A stretch of 9,043 nucleotides of DNA from Solirubrobacterales bacterium (GCA_015655225.1 JAATFK010000591.1:1-9043), one strand, 5' to 3'. Numbered from the stretch's first letter, positions 1-6,288 are shown. The notes: generated by a model not told the origin, from the letters alone. Numbers and translations: made by a program.

Positions 1-421
1 GGCGGCCGGACGTCCACGGGATGCCCGCCAGCCCCATCCCGCCGACGATCGCGCGGCCTGGCGTCGCGCCGCGCACGAGCATCCGCACGGTCGTGCGACC
101 GCCGAGCGAGTAGCCGCCGAGGTCGTAGTCGGTCAGCCCGAGCCGCTCCACCAGCGCAAGGCCGTCGTCGGCCGGCACGTCGGGCGGGTAGGCGGCCGCG
201 TCGTGCGGCGTGCCGCTCATCCCGTGCCCGCGCAGGTCCATCATCACCACGCGCCGGCCCCGCGCCGCCAGCAGCTCGGCGTGGCCGGGGCGGATCCAGT
301 CCTCGGTCGCGTTCGAGAAGAAGCCGTGCAGCAGCACGAGCGGCCGTCCCTCCCCCACCTCGCGGTAGGCGAGCGGCGTGCCGTCGTGCGCCTCGACGTG
401 CCGGACCGGCAGCTCGATCAC
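1..421 (-). CDS. alpha/beta hydrolase fold protein, C-terminus cut by window edge
   Basis: The first 140 or so residues of an alpha/beta hydrolase; the rest lies beyond base 1. The GTG start at 421-419 overlaps the stop of the upstream gene as GTGA, which fixes the start and implies translational coupling. Visible motifs: an oxyanion-loop LLHGFF (about residues 30-35), the strand-and-turn DLRGHGMS (62-69), and the nucleophile elbow GGYSLGG with Ser105 as the presumed nucleophile. The acid and the histidine of the triad would lie outside the window. Family members hydrolyse esters, lactones or C-C bonds, or act as haloperoxidases; the substrate cannot be told from this fragment. No signal peptide is seen, so it is probably cytoplasmic. 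It is the last visible gene of a four-gene minus-strand run that begins with a drug exporter. The family call is firm; the function is open. Confidence 0.9.
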   Translation of the reverse strand, partial: MIELPVRHVEAHDGTPLAYREVGEGRPLVLLHGFFSNATEDWIRPGHAELLAARGRRVVMMDLRGHGMSGTPHDAAAYPPDVPADDGLALVERLGLTDYDLGGYSLGGRTTVRMLVRGATPGRAIVGGMGLAGIPWTSGR

Positions 422-1050
422 GCCGCGTGCTCGTCGCGCCGCTTGACCAGCAGCCACTGGGCGGGACGGGTGCGCTGGAGCGCGAAGCCGCCGCGCAGCC
501 GCTCGCCGTGCAGGACGAAGACGGCGTGGCCGCGGTCGAGCGCCTCGGGCCACGCGACGCGGCCGCCCTGCTCGTAGGTCCCCCGGTCCCAGACGGACGC
601 GTCCCCGTCCTCCACGTCGTCCGCCAGCTCGACCGCGAGCCGCTTGTCGGCCGGGTCGAGCGACGGGCCTCTCGGCACGCGCCACCGTCGCGGCGCGCCG
701 TCGACCTCCAGCCGCAGCTCGAAGAACGGTCTCGCGCCCGCGTGCTCGCGCACCTCGAACGCGCCCGCGCTGACGCCGCGGACGGCGAACTGCTCGTGTC
801 CCTCGACCGCGACGCGCGGCGCCTCGACGGACGCGACCCGCGCGTGCGGCGGCCCCTCCCGCAGGAACGCGACGAGCGCGTCGACCGCCGCCTCGTCCCC
901 CTCGGCGTGGACCTCGACGGTCTCGTCCTCGCGGTTGCGGACCCAACCCTGGAGCCCCAGCTCGCGCGCCCGCCGCAGCGTCGCGTCGCGATAGCCGACG
1001 CCCTGCACCTCGCCGCGCACGACCGCGCGGACCGCCACCGTCTCGGACAC
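418..1050 (-). CDS. acylphosphatase fused to a degenerate LigD-type 3'-phosphoesterase domain
   Basis: A 210-residue two-domain protein. Residues 5-91 are a standard acylphosphatase: GEVQGVGYRD (13-22) with catalytic Arg21 and GLQGWVRN (32-39) with catalytic Asn39. This enzyme class hydrolyses carboxyl-phosphate bonds of acyl phosphates. Residues 98-209 resemble the N-terminal phosphoesterase (PE) domain of bacterial DNA ligase D: ELRLEVDG (111-118), VPRGPSLDPADKRLAV (125-140), VWDRGTYE (153-160), GERLRGGFAL (182-191) and WLLVKRRDEHA (199-209). In active PE domains the first block reads roughly H-x5-HxDxR. Here the first His is kept (His103), the second is Phe109, the Asp is Glu111 and the Arg is Arg113. 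About two dozen residues that carry another active-site His are missing between residues 142 and 153. The phosphoesterase half is therefore probably inactive, or has become a binding module. The start is a GTG at 1050-1048 without a clear Shine-Dalgarno; it gives the normal N-terminal length for an acylphosphatase. An upstream extension in the same frame would run into the preceding gene and is rejected. Confidence 0.88.
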   Translation of the reverse strand: MSETVAVRAVVRGEVQGVGYRDATLRRARELGLQGWVRNREDETVEVHAEGDEAAVDALVAFLREGPPHARVASVEAPRVAVEGHEQFAVRGVSAGAFEVREHAGARPFFELRLEVDGAPRRWRVPRGPSLDPADKRLAVELADDVEDGDASVWDRGTYEQGGRVAWPEALDRGHAVFVLHGERLRGGFALQRTRPAQWLLVKRRDEHAA

Positions 1051-1091
1051 GCGCCCATCGTACGGGCCGGGGACGAAACCCGACCCGCCCG

Positions 1092-1625
1092 TCAGCGCCG
1101 GCGCCGGCGCAGCAGCGGCGGGAGGGCGGCCGAGAGCGCGACGCCGGCGAGCACGCCCGCCGCCAGCGCCCGGCGCGAGACGGCCGGGTCGGCGTGCAGT
1201 CTCCGCAGCCCGAGCACCGCGGTCGGGGCGAGCGTCGCGAGCGCGGTGACGAGGCCGGGGTCGTAGCCGCGCCGGCGGATCGCCCACGAGACGTGCAGGC
1301 CGGCGTTGCCGAGGTGGCTGACGTATAGCAGCGCGGTCGGGAACGCCGCGGGCGCGCCCGCGATCGTCGCGACGCTGAAGCCCCACCCGAGCCCGACGTT
1401 GATGAGGAGACCGAGGCGCGGGTCGAGCGGCCACTCGTCCTCGTCGGAGCCGAGCACCTCGCGGTTCATCAGCGGCAGGAAGCCGCCCGGCCAGACCCAC
1501 TCCTCGGTCTGGTGCCAGAGCAGCGCCGCCAGTGGCCGCAGCGCCGGGCGGCCGACCGCCCCCGCCGTCACCGGCGCGAGCGCGGCGGCGCCGACGAGGG
1601 GCCAGCGACCATGACGCTCACGCAT
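1092..1625 (-). CDS. HXXEE-domain integral membrane protein
   Basis: A 177-residue hydrophobic protein carrying the family's naming motif as HQTEE at residues 38-42, followed by the aromatic stretch WVWPGGFLPL. A second conserved-looking block, SHLGNAGLHVSW (103-114), adds two His residues and an Asn. Hydrophobic segments lie around residues 8-25, 72-92, 94-108, 124-140 and 153-172, so four or five membrane spans are likely. The C-terminus ends in a run of Arg (RRRRR), consistent with a cytoplasmic tail. The family has no firmly established function; its paired His/Glu residues suggest metal binding or an enzyme in the membrane, but that is inference. ATG at 1625-1623 begins 10 nt after the stop of the exporter gene, so the two are almost certainly on one mRNA and may be coupled. 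It is followed after 41 nt by the acylphosphatase fusion. Confidence 0.85.
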   Translation of the reverse strand: MRERHGRWPLVGAAALAPVTAGAVGRPALRPLAALLWHQTEEWVWPGGFLPLMNREVLGSDEDEWPLDPRLGLLINVGLGWGFSVATIAGAPAAFPTALLYVSHLGNAGLHVSWAIRRRGYDPGLVTALATLAPTAVLGLRRLHADPAVSRRALAAGVLAGVALSAALPPLLRRRRR

Positions 1626-1635
1626 GGCCGGCAGC

Positions 1636-3063
1636 CTACCGCGCGGGCGCCACGTCCCCCGCCGGAGCGGGCCGCCGCACGTGCGCGTCGAGCAGGACGA
1701 GCCCGGCGACCGCGGCCGCGAGCGAGGCGGCGACGAGCACCCACCAGCCGGCGTGGTAGGCCGTGCGCGTCGCGGCCGGCGTGTGGGGCGTGCCGAGGAC
1801 GGCGACGAAGACCGCGACGCCGATCGTCAGCCCGACCTGGCGCAGCATGTTGACGACTGCCGAGCCGGTCGCGAACGACTGCGGCGGCAGCGCGGACGAC
1901 GCGGTCCCCATCAGCGTCGGCAGCGTCAGGCCGACGCCGACGCCCGTCAGCAGCGAGCCGCCGAGCATCTCGCCGGCGTAGTCGGGCGTCAGCCCGATCG
2001 CGAGCGCCCACCAGGCGAAGCCGGCGGCGAGCGCGGTCGAGCCGGCCGCGACGACCGGCCCGGGGCCGAAGCGGGCGATCAGCCGCGGCGCCACCAGGAA
2101 CGCCATCAGCGGGACCATCAGCGGGCCGGGCGCGAAGGCGATCCCGGTCCGCAGAGCGGACCAGCCCCACACGTCCTGCGCCCACAGGATGATCGACAGC
2201 AGCATCGCGCCGAAGGCGATCGAGAACAGCGTCATCGCGATCGAGGCGCCGGTGAAGCCGCGGGTGCGGAACAGCTCCGGGTCGACGAGCGGGTTGTGGT
2301 GGCGCAGGCAGCGCGCGACGAACAGCGCGAGCACGACGACCGAGCCGCCGAGCGTGGCGAGCGTCTCCGCCGATCCCCAGCCCCAGCCGCCGCCCTGGAC
2401 GAGCGCGAGCGTCAGGGCGCCGACGCCGCCCGTCAGCAGCGCGGCGCCGAGCGCGTCGGGGCGCGGGACGGGATGGCCGGCGATCGCCGGCAGCCGGCGC
2501 CAGCCGACCCACAGGCCCCAGAGGCCGACGGGGACGTTGACGAAGAAGACCCAGCGCCAGTCGGCCGCGACGAGGAGGCCGCCGACGACCGGGCCGAGCG
2601 CGGCCGCGAGGCCGCCGACCGCGGTCCACGCGCGCACCGAGGACTGCCGCTTCTCCGCCGGCGCGGTCGCGAGGACGAGGCCGAGCGAGGTCGGCGTCAG
2701 CAGCGCCGCCCCGGCCGCCTGCACGACGCGGAACGCGATCAGCATCGGGAGGCTCTGGGCGGCGCCGCAGGCGGCCGAGGCGAGCGTGAAGATCAGCACG
2801 CCGAGGAGGAAGCCGCCGTCGCGGCTGCGGCGCTCGGCGATCCGGCCGAAGAGCACGAGCAGCGCGGCGTAGACGATCGCGTAGGCGTTCAGGACCCACG
2901 AGAGCTGCGAGAGGTCGGTCGTGCCCAGGTCCTTCCCGATGTCGGGCAGCGCGACGTTGACGATGAAGAGGTCGAGGCTCGCGAGGACGACGCCGACGCA
3001 GACGATCGCGAGGACACGGGCGGGCGAGGCGTCGCGACGCCGCAGCTGACTGAAGGGGCTCAT
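1636..3063 (-). CDS. MFS multidrug exporter, DHA2 (EmrB/QacA) type, exporter 1
   Basis: A 475-residue polytopic inner-membrane protein, the usual size of 14-TMS proton-coupled drug exporters. Counting from the ATG at 3063: the DHA2 signature LDLFIVNVALPD in TM1 (about residues 30-41), the TM2-TM3 loop GRIAERRSRD (a weakened motif A: the usual Asp is Glu and the usual GRR is RSRD), antiporter motif C as GGLAAALGPVVGGLL in TM5, and WRWVFFVNVPVG just after it. Strongly hydrophobic helices continue to a short basic C-terminus. A GTG six codons upstream (3081) is also possible, but the ATG gives the normal short N-terminus; neither has a Shine-Dalgarno. A hexamer TAGCGT at 3077-3072 could be a -10 element 8 nt before the ATG. 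The gene is divergent from an HxlR regulator and heads a four-gene run, so it is probably controlled by that regulator through the palindrome at 3095-3110. The substrate is unknown. Confidence 0.93.
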   Translation of the reverse strand: MSPFSQLRRRDASPARVLAIVCVGVVLASLDLFIVNVALPDIGKDLGTTDLSQLSWVLNAYAIVYAALLVLFGRIAERRSRDGGFLLGVLIFTLASAACGAAQSLPMLIAFRVVQAAGAALLTPTSLGLVLATAPAEKRQSSVRAWTAVGGLAAALGPVVGGLLVAADWRWVFFVNVPVGLWGLWVGWRRLPAIAGHPVPRPDALGAALLTGGVGALTLALVQGGGWGWGSAETLATLGGSVVVLALFVARCLRHHNPLVDPELFRTRGFTGASIAMTLFSIAFGAMLLSIILWAQDVWGWSALRTGIAFAPGPLMVPLMAFLVAPRLIARFGPGPVVAAGSTALAAGFAWWALAIGLTPDYAGEMLGGSLLTGVGVGLTLPTLMGTASSALPPQSFATGSAVVNMLRQVGLTIGVAVFVAVLGTPHTPAATRTAYHAGWWVLVAASLAAAVAGLVLLDAHVRRPAPAGDVAPAR

Positions 3064-3094
3064 AGCCAGCCACGCTATCACGCTGGCTTAGTCA

Positions 3095-3110
3095 ATAGCT
3101 AGTCAGCTAT
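3095..3110. promoter_or_regulatory. Palindromic operator candidate between exporter 1 and the HxlR gene
   Basis: A perfect inverted repeat ATAGCT-AGTC-AGCTAT sits in the 57-nt divergent spacer. The hexamer TAGTCA also occurs twice as a direct repeat, at 3089-3094 and 3100-3105, spaced 11 nt, so two protein dimers could bind on one face of the helix. The right arm overlaps the -10 candidate TATGCT (3108-3113) of the HxlR gene. In a window this GC-rich, such an AT-rich symmetric block is conspicuous. HxlR-family proteins usually bind short inverted repeats in divergent spacers and control themselves and the neighbour; that this one does so here is inference. Confidence 0.6.
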
Positions 3111-3113
3111 GCT
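3108..3113 (+). promoter_or_regulatory. -10 element candidate for a leaderless HxlR mRNA
   Basis: TATGCT fits TANNNT and ends 7 nt before the ATG at 3121, so transcription would start at or next to the start codon. There is no Shine-Dalgarno upstream of either 3109 or 3121. No good -35 hexamer is visible. This spacing is the reason I choose 3121 as the start of the regulator gene. Confidence 0.45.
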
Positions 3114-3120
3114 CCGTCGC

Positions 3121-3609
3121 ATGGACGCCAACCCCGCCGTGACGATGTCGGGCCGCCTCGATCCCCGCGACAACTGGGAGGCGAGTGCGTGCTCGGCGAT
3201 GGCCGCGCTCGAGGTCGTGCACGGCAGAACGGCGTTCCTCGTCCTGCGGGAGCTGTTCTACGGCGCCGAGCGCTTCGAGCAGCTCGTCCGCCGCACGAGA
3301 CTGAGCGAGCCGACGCTCGCGGCGCGCCTGCGCGAGCTGACCGACAACGGCCTGCTCGTGCGCGAGGACTACCGCGAGCCGGGTCAGCGCACCCGCCAGC
3401 AGTACCGGCTGACCGAGAAGGGCGCCGACTTCTTCCCCGTCCTCGCCGCGCTGATGAGCTGGGGCGACCGCTGGGCCCAGGAGGACGGCGGCTTCGTGAA
3501 GCTGCGCCACCGCGACTGCGGCGCGGCGGTCCACGCCGAGCTGCGCTGCGACGCCGGCCACACGGTCGCCTCGGGCGACCTGGAGCTGGCGGCCGCGACC
3601 GAGCGCTAG
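3121..3609 (+). CDS. HxlR-family winged-helix transcriptional regulator
   Basis: A 162-residue DNA-binding protein. The HxlR winged helix spans about residues 24-118: the family's conserved N-terminal Cys (Cys24) and helix AALEVVHGRTAFLVLRELF (28-46), GAERFEQLVRRTRLSEPTLAARLREL for the recognition helices (48-73), a wing around YREPGQRTRQQYRLTEKG, then FFPVLAALMSWGDRW (104-118). The C-terminal tail has CGAAVHAELRCDAGH (133-147), with Cys133, Cys143 and His147 as possible metal or redox ligands; related tails occur in other actinobacterial members. Some HxlR proteins respond to electrophiles or thiol stress through the N-terminal Cys. An ATG at 3109 is possible but lies inside the palindrome. 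The gene is divergent from exporter 1 and convergent with the MarR gene, whose stop codon shares the same CTAG. The family call is firm; the inducer is unknown. Confidence 0.93.
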   Translation: MDANPAVTMSGRLDPRDNWEASACSAMAALEVVHGRTAFLVLRELFYGAERFEQLVRRTRLSEPTLAARLRELTDNGLLVREDYREPGQRTRQQYRLTEKGADFFPVLAALMSWGDRWAQEDGGFVKLRHRDCGAAVHAELRCDAGHTVASGDLELAAATER

Positions 3610-4121
3610 GCGCGGGGGTCGGGACCCTCGGTCGCGAGCAGCAGCTCGCGCAGGTCCCCCGAGAGGCGCAGCTGGAGGTCGCGGTCGATCGTCTCGAAGA
3701 TCTCGCGCTCGGCACGGTTGTTCGCCTCGATGGCGGCGAGCCCGCGCTCGGTCCCGGCCGGCGTGATGCGGACGATCACCTGGCGGCGGTCGTCCGGGTC
3801 GACCTCGCGCGTGACGTAGCCGTCGCGCTCCAGCTTGGCGATCCGGTTCGTGATCGCCCCGGAGGTGAGCTGCGCGATGTCCTGGAGGTCGCCGACCATC
3901 AGCGCGCCACCGCTGCGTCTCAGCCCGCAGAGGATCTCCAGCTCCCACAGCTCCATCCCCTCCCGCGCGAGCCGGCGCCGCACCTCGGTGTCGACGTGGT
4001 GGGCGGCGCGGCGCAGCCGCCACGCGACCGACTTCGCCGTCAGGTCGCGCTCGGGATCGGTCGACGCGATGTAGTCGAGGATCGAGCCGACGCGGTCCGG
4101 CGGGGTCGCGACTGTCGTCAT
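3606..4121 (-). CDS. MarR-family transcriptional regulator
   Basis: A 171-residue MarR protein. Residues 27-66 form the N-terminal dimerisation and first DNA-binding-domain helices (SVAWRLRRAAHHVDTEVRRRL, then ELWELEILCGLRRSGG). The helix-turn-helix is at 75-101, with MVGDLQDIAQLTSGAITNRI and AKLERDGYVTR. The wing has the family's DPDDRRQVIVRIT (108-120), and long C-terminal helices (130-165) complete the dimer interface. The ATG at 4121-4119 is chosen because TAGAGT stands 7 nt upstream and the in-frame starts further up (4154, 4235) would run through the operator and the opposite gene's leader. It is divergent from exporter 2 and is its likely repressor, releasing DNA when a small aromatic or drug-like ligand binds, as is usual in the family. 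It overlaps the HxlR gene tail to tail by 4 nt. Confidence 0.93.
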   Translation of the reverse strand: MTTVATPPDRVGSILDYIASTDPERDLTAKSVAWRLRRAAHHVDTEVRRRLAREGMELWELEILCGLRRSGGALMVGDLQDIAQLTSGAITNRIAKLERDGYVTREVDPDDRRQVIVRITPAGTERGLAAIEANNRAEREIFETIDRDLQLRLSGDLRELLLATEGPDPRA

Positions 4122-4128
4122 CGTGTGA

Positions 4129-4134
4129 ACTCTA
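4129..4134 (-). promoter_or_regulatory. -10 element candidate for a leaderless MarR mRNA
   Basis: On the minus strand TAGAGT (TANNNT) is followed by 7 nt and then the ATG at 4121. There is no Shine-Dalgarno. A poor -35 match, TCAACA, lies at 4159-4154 with a 19-nt spacer. The palindrome at 4141-4153 falls between the two, where a bound repressor would block RNA polymerase. Confidence 0.5.
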
Positions 4135-4140
4135 TCATCG

Positions 4141-4153
4141 TGAAGAATCTTCA
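4141..4153. promoter_or_regulatory. Palindromic MarR operator candidate
   Basis: TGAAGA-A-TCTTCA is a perfect 13-bp inverted repeat around base 4147 in the 100-nt spacer between the MarR gene and exporter 2. AT-rich palindromes with TGAA/TTCA arms are typical of MarR sites. It lies upstream of both -10 candidates (MarR 4129-4134, exporter 2 4172-4177), so one bound dimer could repress both genes. Binding by the neighbouring MarR protein is inference. Confidence 0.65.
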
Positions 4154-4171
4154 TGTTGAGAGATCGCCTGC

Positions 4172-4177
4172 TAGCTT
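4172..4177 (+). promoter_or_regulatory. -10 element candidate for exporter 2
   Basis: TAGCTT fits TANNNT and would give a leader of about 38 nt before the ATG at 4222, enough for the visible Shine-Dalgarno. The -35 position would fall at about 4149-4155, on the right arm of the palindrome. No good -35 hexamer is seen. Confidence 0.3.
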
Positions 4178-4211
4178 GGGTCCCCAGCAGCCGTACGCGA
4201 CGCGATCTCCC

Positions 4212-4216
4212 AGGAG
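4212..4216 (+). promoter_or_regulatory. Shine-Dalgarno of exporter 2
   Basis: AGGAG is followed by 5 nt and the ATG at 4222. It decides the start: the in-frame ATG at 4153 lies on the edge of the operator, has no such site and would add a hydrophilic extension unlike the family. Confidence 0.7.
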
Positions 4217-4221
4217 CCTCG

Positions 4222-5709
4222 ATGCCCGACGCCACACCGACGCCTCCGACCCATCACGCGGTCGGCCGCCCGCACATCTCCAGCAACGTGATCCTCGCGA
4301 TCGCCTGCCTCGCGCAGTTCATGGTCGTGCTCGACACGACGATCGTGAACGTGGCGCTGCCGGCGATGCGCGACGGCCTCGGGCTCTCGACCGTCGACCA
4401 GCAGTGGGTCGTCGACGGCTACCTGATCACGTTCGGCGGGCTGCTGCTGCTCGCCGCCCGCGCCGGCGACCTGCTCGGCCGGCGGCGCGTCTTCCAATGG
4501 GGCCTCGTGATCTTCACCGGCGCGAGCCTCGCCGGCGGCCTCGCCGACAGCGGCACCGTCCTGCTGATCGCGCGCTTCGTCCAGGGCGTCGGCGCCGCCG
4601 CGCTCGCCCCCGCGAGCCTCAGCCTGATCACCGCCAGCCATCCGCTCGGGCCGGCGCGCACGAGAGCGCTCGGCGTCTGGAGCGCCAGCGCCGCCTCCGC
4701 CGGCGCGATCGGGATGGTGCTCGGCGGCCTGCTGACGACGCTCAGCTGGCGCTGGGTCCTGATCGTCAACGTCCCGATCGGCGTCGGCCTGTTCGCCGCC
4801 ACCGCCGTCAGCCTCCTGCCCCACACCGCCGGCGAGCTGAAGCGGAGACTCGACGTGCCGGGCGCGCTCACGATCACGGTCGGCGTCGGGGCGCTCGTGT
4901 TCGGCATCTCCGACGCGACCGAGAAGGGCTGGGGCTCCGGCGTGGTGCTTGCCTCGCTCGCGGTCGCGGTGATCCTGATCGCGCTGTTCGGGCTGATCGA
5001 GACGCGGACGGCCGAGCCGCTCGTGCCGCTGCGGATCTTCCGCCACCGCAACCTCACGGCGGCGAACCTGATCATGGTCTGCACCGGCGTCGTGCTGACC
5101 GCGACGATCTTCTTCATCTCCCTCTACCTCCAGCAGGTCGAGGGCTACAGCGCCCTGCGCGCCGGGCTCGCGATGGTCCCGCTGTCGCTCGTCCTGACGG
5201 TCGGGTCGCTGCTCTCGCGGCGGCTCATCCCCGCCGTCGGGGCGCGGCGGATGATCGTCGCGGGCGCCGCGATCACGGCCGTCGGCGGCTTCTGGATCTC
5301 GCGACTGCCGGACCACTCCGCCTACGCCGCGCACATCCTCGTGCCGACGATCCTGATCGGCCTCGGCATGAGCCTGATGTTCCTGCCGGTCGCGGTCGCG
5401 GCGACGAGCGACCTCCCCCCCGAGGACGCCGGCCTCGCCTCCGGGCTGATCAACATGGGACGCCAGATCGGCGGCGCGCTCGGCCTCGCCGTGCTCGTCA
5501 CGGTCGCCGCCTCCTCGACCAAGCACAGCACCCTCGCCTCCCACGACGCCGCGACCGTGCACGGCTACCGGCTCGCGCTGCTGCTCGCCGCCTGCTTCAG
5601 CGTCGTCGCCGCACTGGTCGCGCTGACGCTGCCGGGCCACCCGTCGCGGCGCACGCCGGCGGAGGTGGAGGAGGCCGAGGCGATCGTCGAGGCGGAGGCG
5701 GCGGCCTAG
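4222..5709 (+). CDS. MFS multidrug exporter, DHA2 (EmrB/QacA) type, exporter 2
   Basis: A 495-residue proton-coupled exporter of the 14-TMS class in the inner membrane. Motifs in order: VVLDTTIVNVALPAM in TM1 (35-49) with Asp38, QWVVDGYLIT opening TM2 (61-70), motif A as RAGDLLGRRRV (80-90), RFVQGVGAAALAPASLSLI in TM4 (118-136), and motif C in TM5 (154-171) where the usual GP is GM (Gly164-Met165). SWRWVLIVNVPIG follows at 175-187. The protein ends in a hydrophilic Glu/Ala-rich tail (PAEVEEAEAIVEAEAAA). Exporter 1 is a relative in the same family but clearly divergent, so this is not a recent tandem copy. The gene is divergent from the MarR gene, its likely regulator, and ends 3 nt from the stop of the convergent TetR gene. 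The substrate is unknown. Confidence 0.93.
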   Translation: MPDATPTPPTHHAVGRPHISSNVILAIACLAQFMVVLDTTIVNVALPAMRDGLGLSTVDQQWVVDGYLITFGGLLLLAARAGDLLGRRRVFQWGLVIFTGASLAGGLADSGTVLLIARFVQGVGAAALAPASLSLITASHPLGPARTRALGVWSASAASAGAIGMVLGGLLTTLSWRWVLIVNVPIGVGLFAATAVSLLPHTAGELKRRLDVPGALTITVGVGALVFGISDATEKGWGSGVVLASLAVAVILIALFGLIETRTAEPLVPLRIFRHRNLTAANLIMVCTGVVLTATIFFISLYLQQVEGYSALRAGLAMVPLSLVLTVGSLLSRRLIPAVGARRMIVAGAAITAVGGFWISRLPDHSAYAAHILVPTILIGLGMSLMFLPVAVAATSDLPPEDAGLASGLINMGRQIGGALGLAVLVTVAASSTKHSTLASHDAATVHGYRLALLLAACFSVVAALVALTLPGHPSRRTPAEVEEAEAIVEAEAAA

Positions 5710-5712
5710 CGG

Positions 5713-6288
5713 CTACGCCGCGATCGCCGCGACTGCCGCGTCGGCGGCCGCGACCAGGCGCTCGCCGGTGACGCCGGCGTGGCCGAGGACCTCCATGCCG
5801 CGGGCGAGCGTGAGCAGCAGGTCGGCGAGCACCTCAGGCGCGGCGTCGGCGGGGACCTCGCCGCGCTCCTGGGCGGCGCGCACCGCGACCTGGAACGAGG
5901 CGGCGAGGCCCGCGAACGTATCCGCGACCCGTCTCGCGACCGGCTCGTCGTTGCCCGCGCGCTCGGCGGTCGCACCGGTCAGCAGGCAACTGGGCGAGCC
6001 GTCGCTGCTGGCGACCGCGATCTCGACGAGGTAGTCGCGCACGTCGGCCAGCGAGGCGGACGCGTCGAACGTGCGCTCCAGTCCCGTGGCGCCGCGGCTT
6101 GCGTACGCGTCGAGCGCGGCGAGGTAAAGGCCGTGCTTGCTGCCGAAGGCGCCGTAGAGGCTGCCCTTGCCGAGCCCTGTCGCCTCGGTCAGGTCCTCCA
6201 GCGACGCCCCCGCGTAGCCGTGGCGGCGGAACACGCCGGCCGCGGCGCGGAGGACGGTGTCCTCGTCGAATTCGCGTGGTCGCGCCAT
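5713..6288 (-). CDS. TetR-family transcriptional regulator
   Basis: A 191-residue protein. The N-terminal TetR DNA-binding domain covers about residues 5-55: FDEDTVLRAAAGVFRRHGY, then the helix-turn-helix ASLEDLTEATGLGKGSLYGAF (28-48) and SKHGLYLAALDAY. The C-terminal ligand domain (65-190) has the SCLLTGATAERA stretch (100-111) found in one large TetR subgroup, with helices continuing to the end. The ATG at 6288-6286 has no Shine-Dalgarno, but TACACT lies 6 nt upstream. It is divergent from a short-chain dehydrogenase across 59 nt with a 13-bp palindrome, the classic layout for a TetR repressor controlling itself and its neighbour. The ligand is unknown, perhaps the substrate of that enzyme. 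Its 3' end almost touches that of exporter 2. Confidence 0.93.
   Translation of the reverse strand: MARPREFDEDTVLRAAAGVFRRHGYAGASLEDLTEATGLGKGSLYGAFGSKHGLYLAALDAYASRGATGLERTFDASASLADVRDYLVEIAVASSDGSPSCLLTGATAERAGNDEPVARRVADTFAGLAASFQVAVRAAQERGEVPADAAPEVLADLLLTLARGMEVLGHAGVTGERLVAAADAAVAAIAA

Noticed and set aside
418..1500. Longer 360-codon version of the acylphosphatase fusion
   Set aside because: The extra N-terminal part is Arg/Pro-rich noise lying over the HXXEE gene. Acylphosphatase homology begins just after the GTG at 1050.
1624..3102. Open frame of 492 codons antisense to exporter 1
   Set aside because: Low-complexity Arg/Glu/Asp/Gln-rich translation typical of the reverse strand of a membrane-protein gene; no motif.
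4153..4221. Upstream start for exporter 2 at 4153
   Set aside because: It would begin on the palindrome, lacks a Shine-Dalgarno and adds a basic hydrophilic extension. The ATG at 4222 has AGGAG 5 nt away.
4171..5640. Open frame of 489 codons antisense to exporter 2
   Set aside because: Same charged, low-complexity antisense signature as opposite exporter 1; the plus strand encodes a clear MFS protein.
3189..5771. Open frame of 860 codons on the plus strand across HxlR, MarR and exporter 2
   Set aside because: It is extremely Arg/Pro-rich with no domain, and overlaps three well-supported genes in other frames. Long empty frames are expected in DNA this GC-rich.
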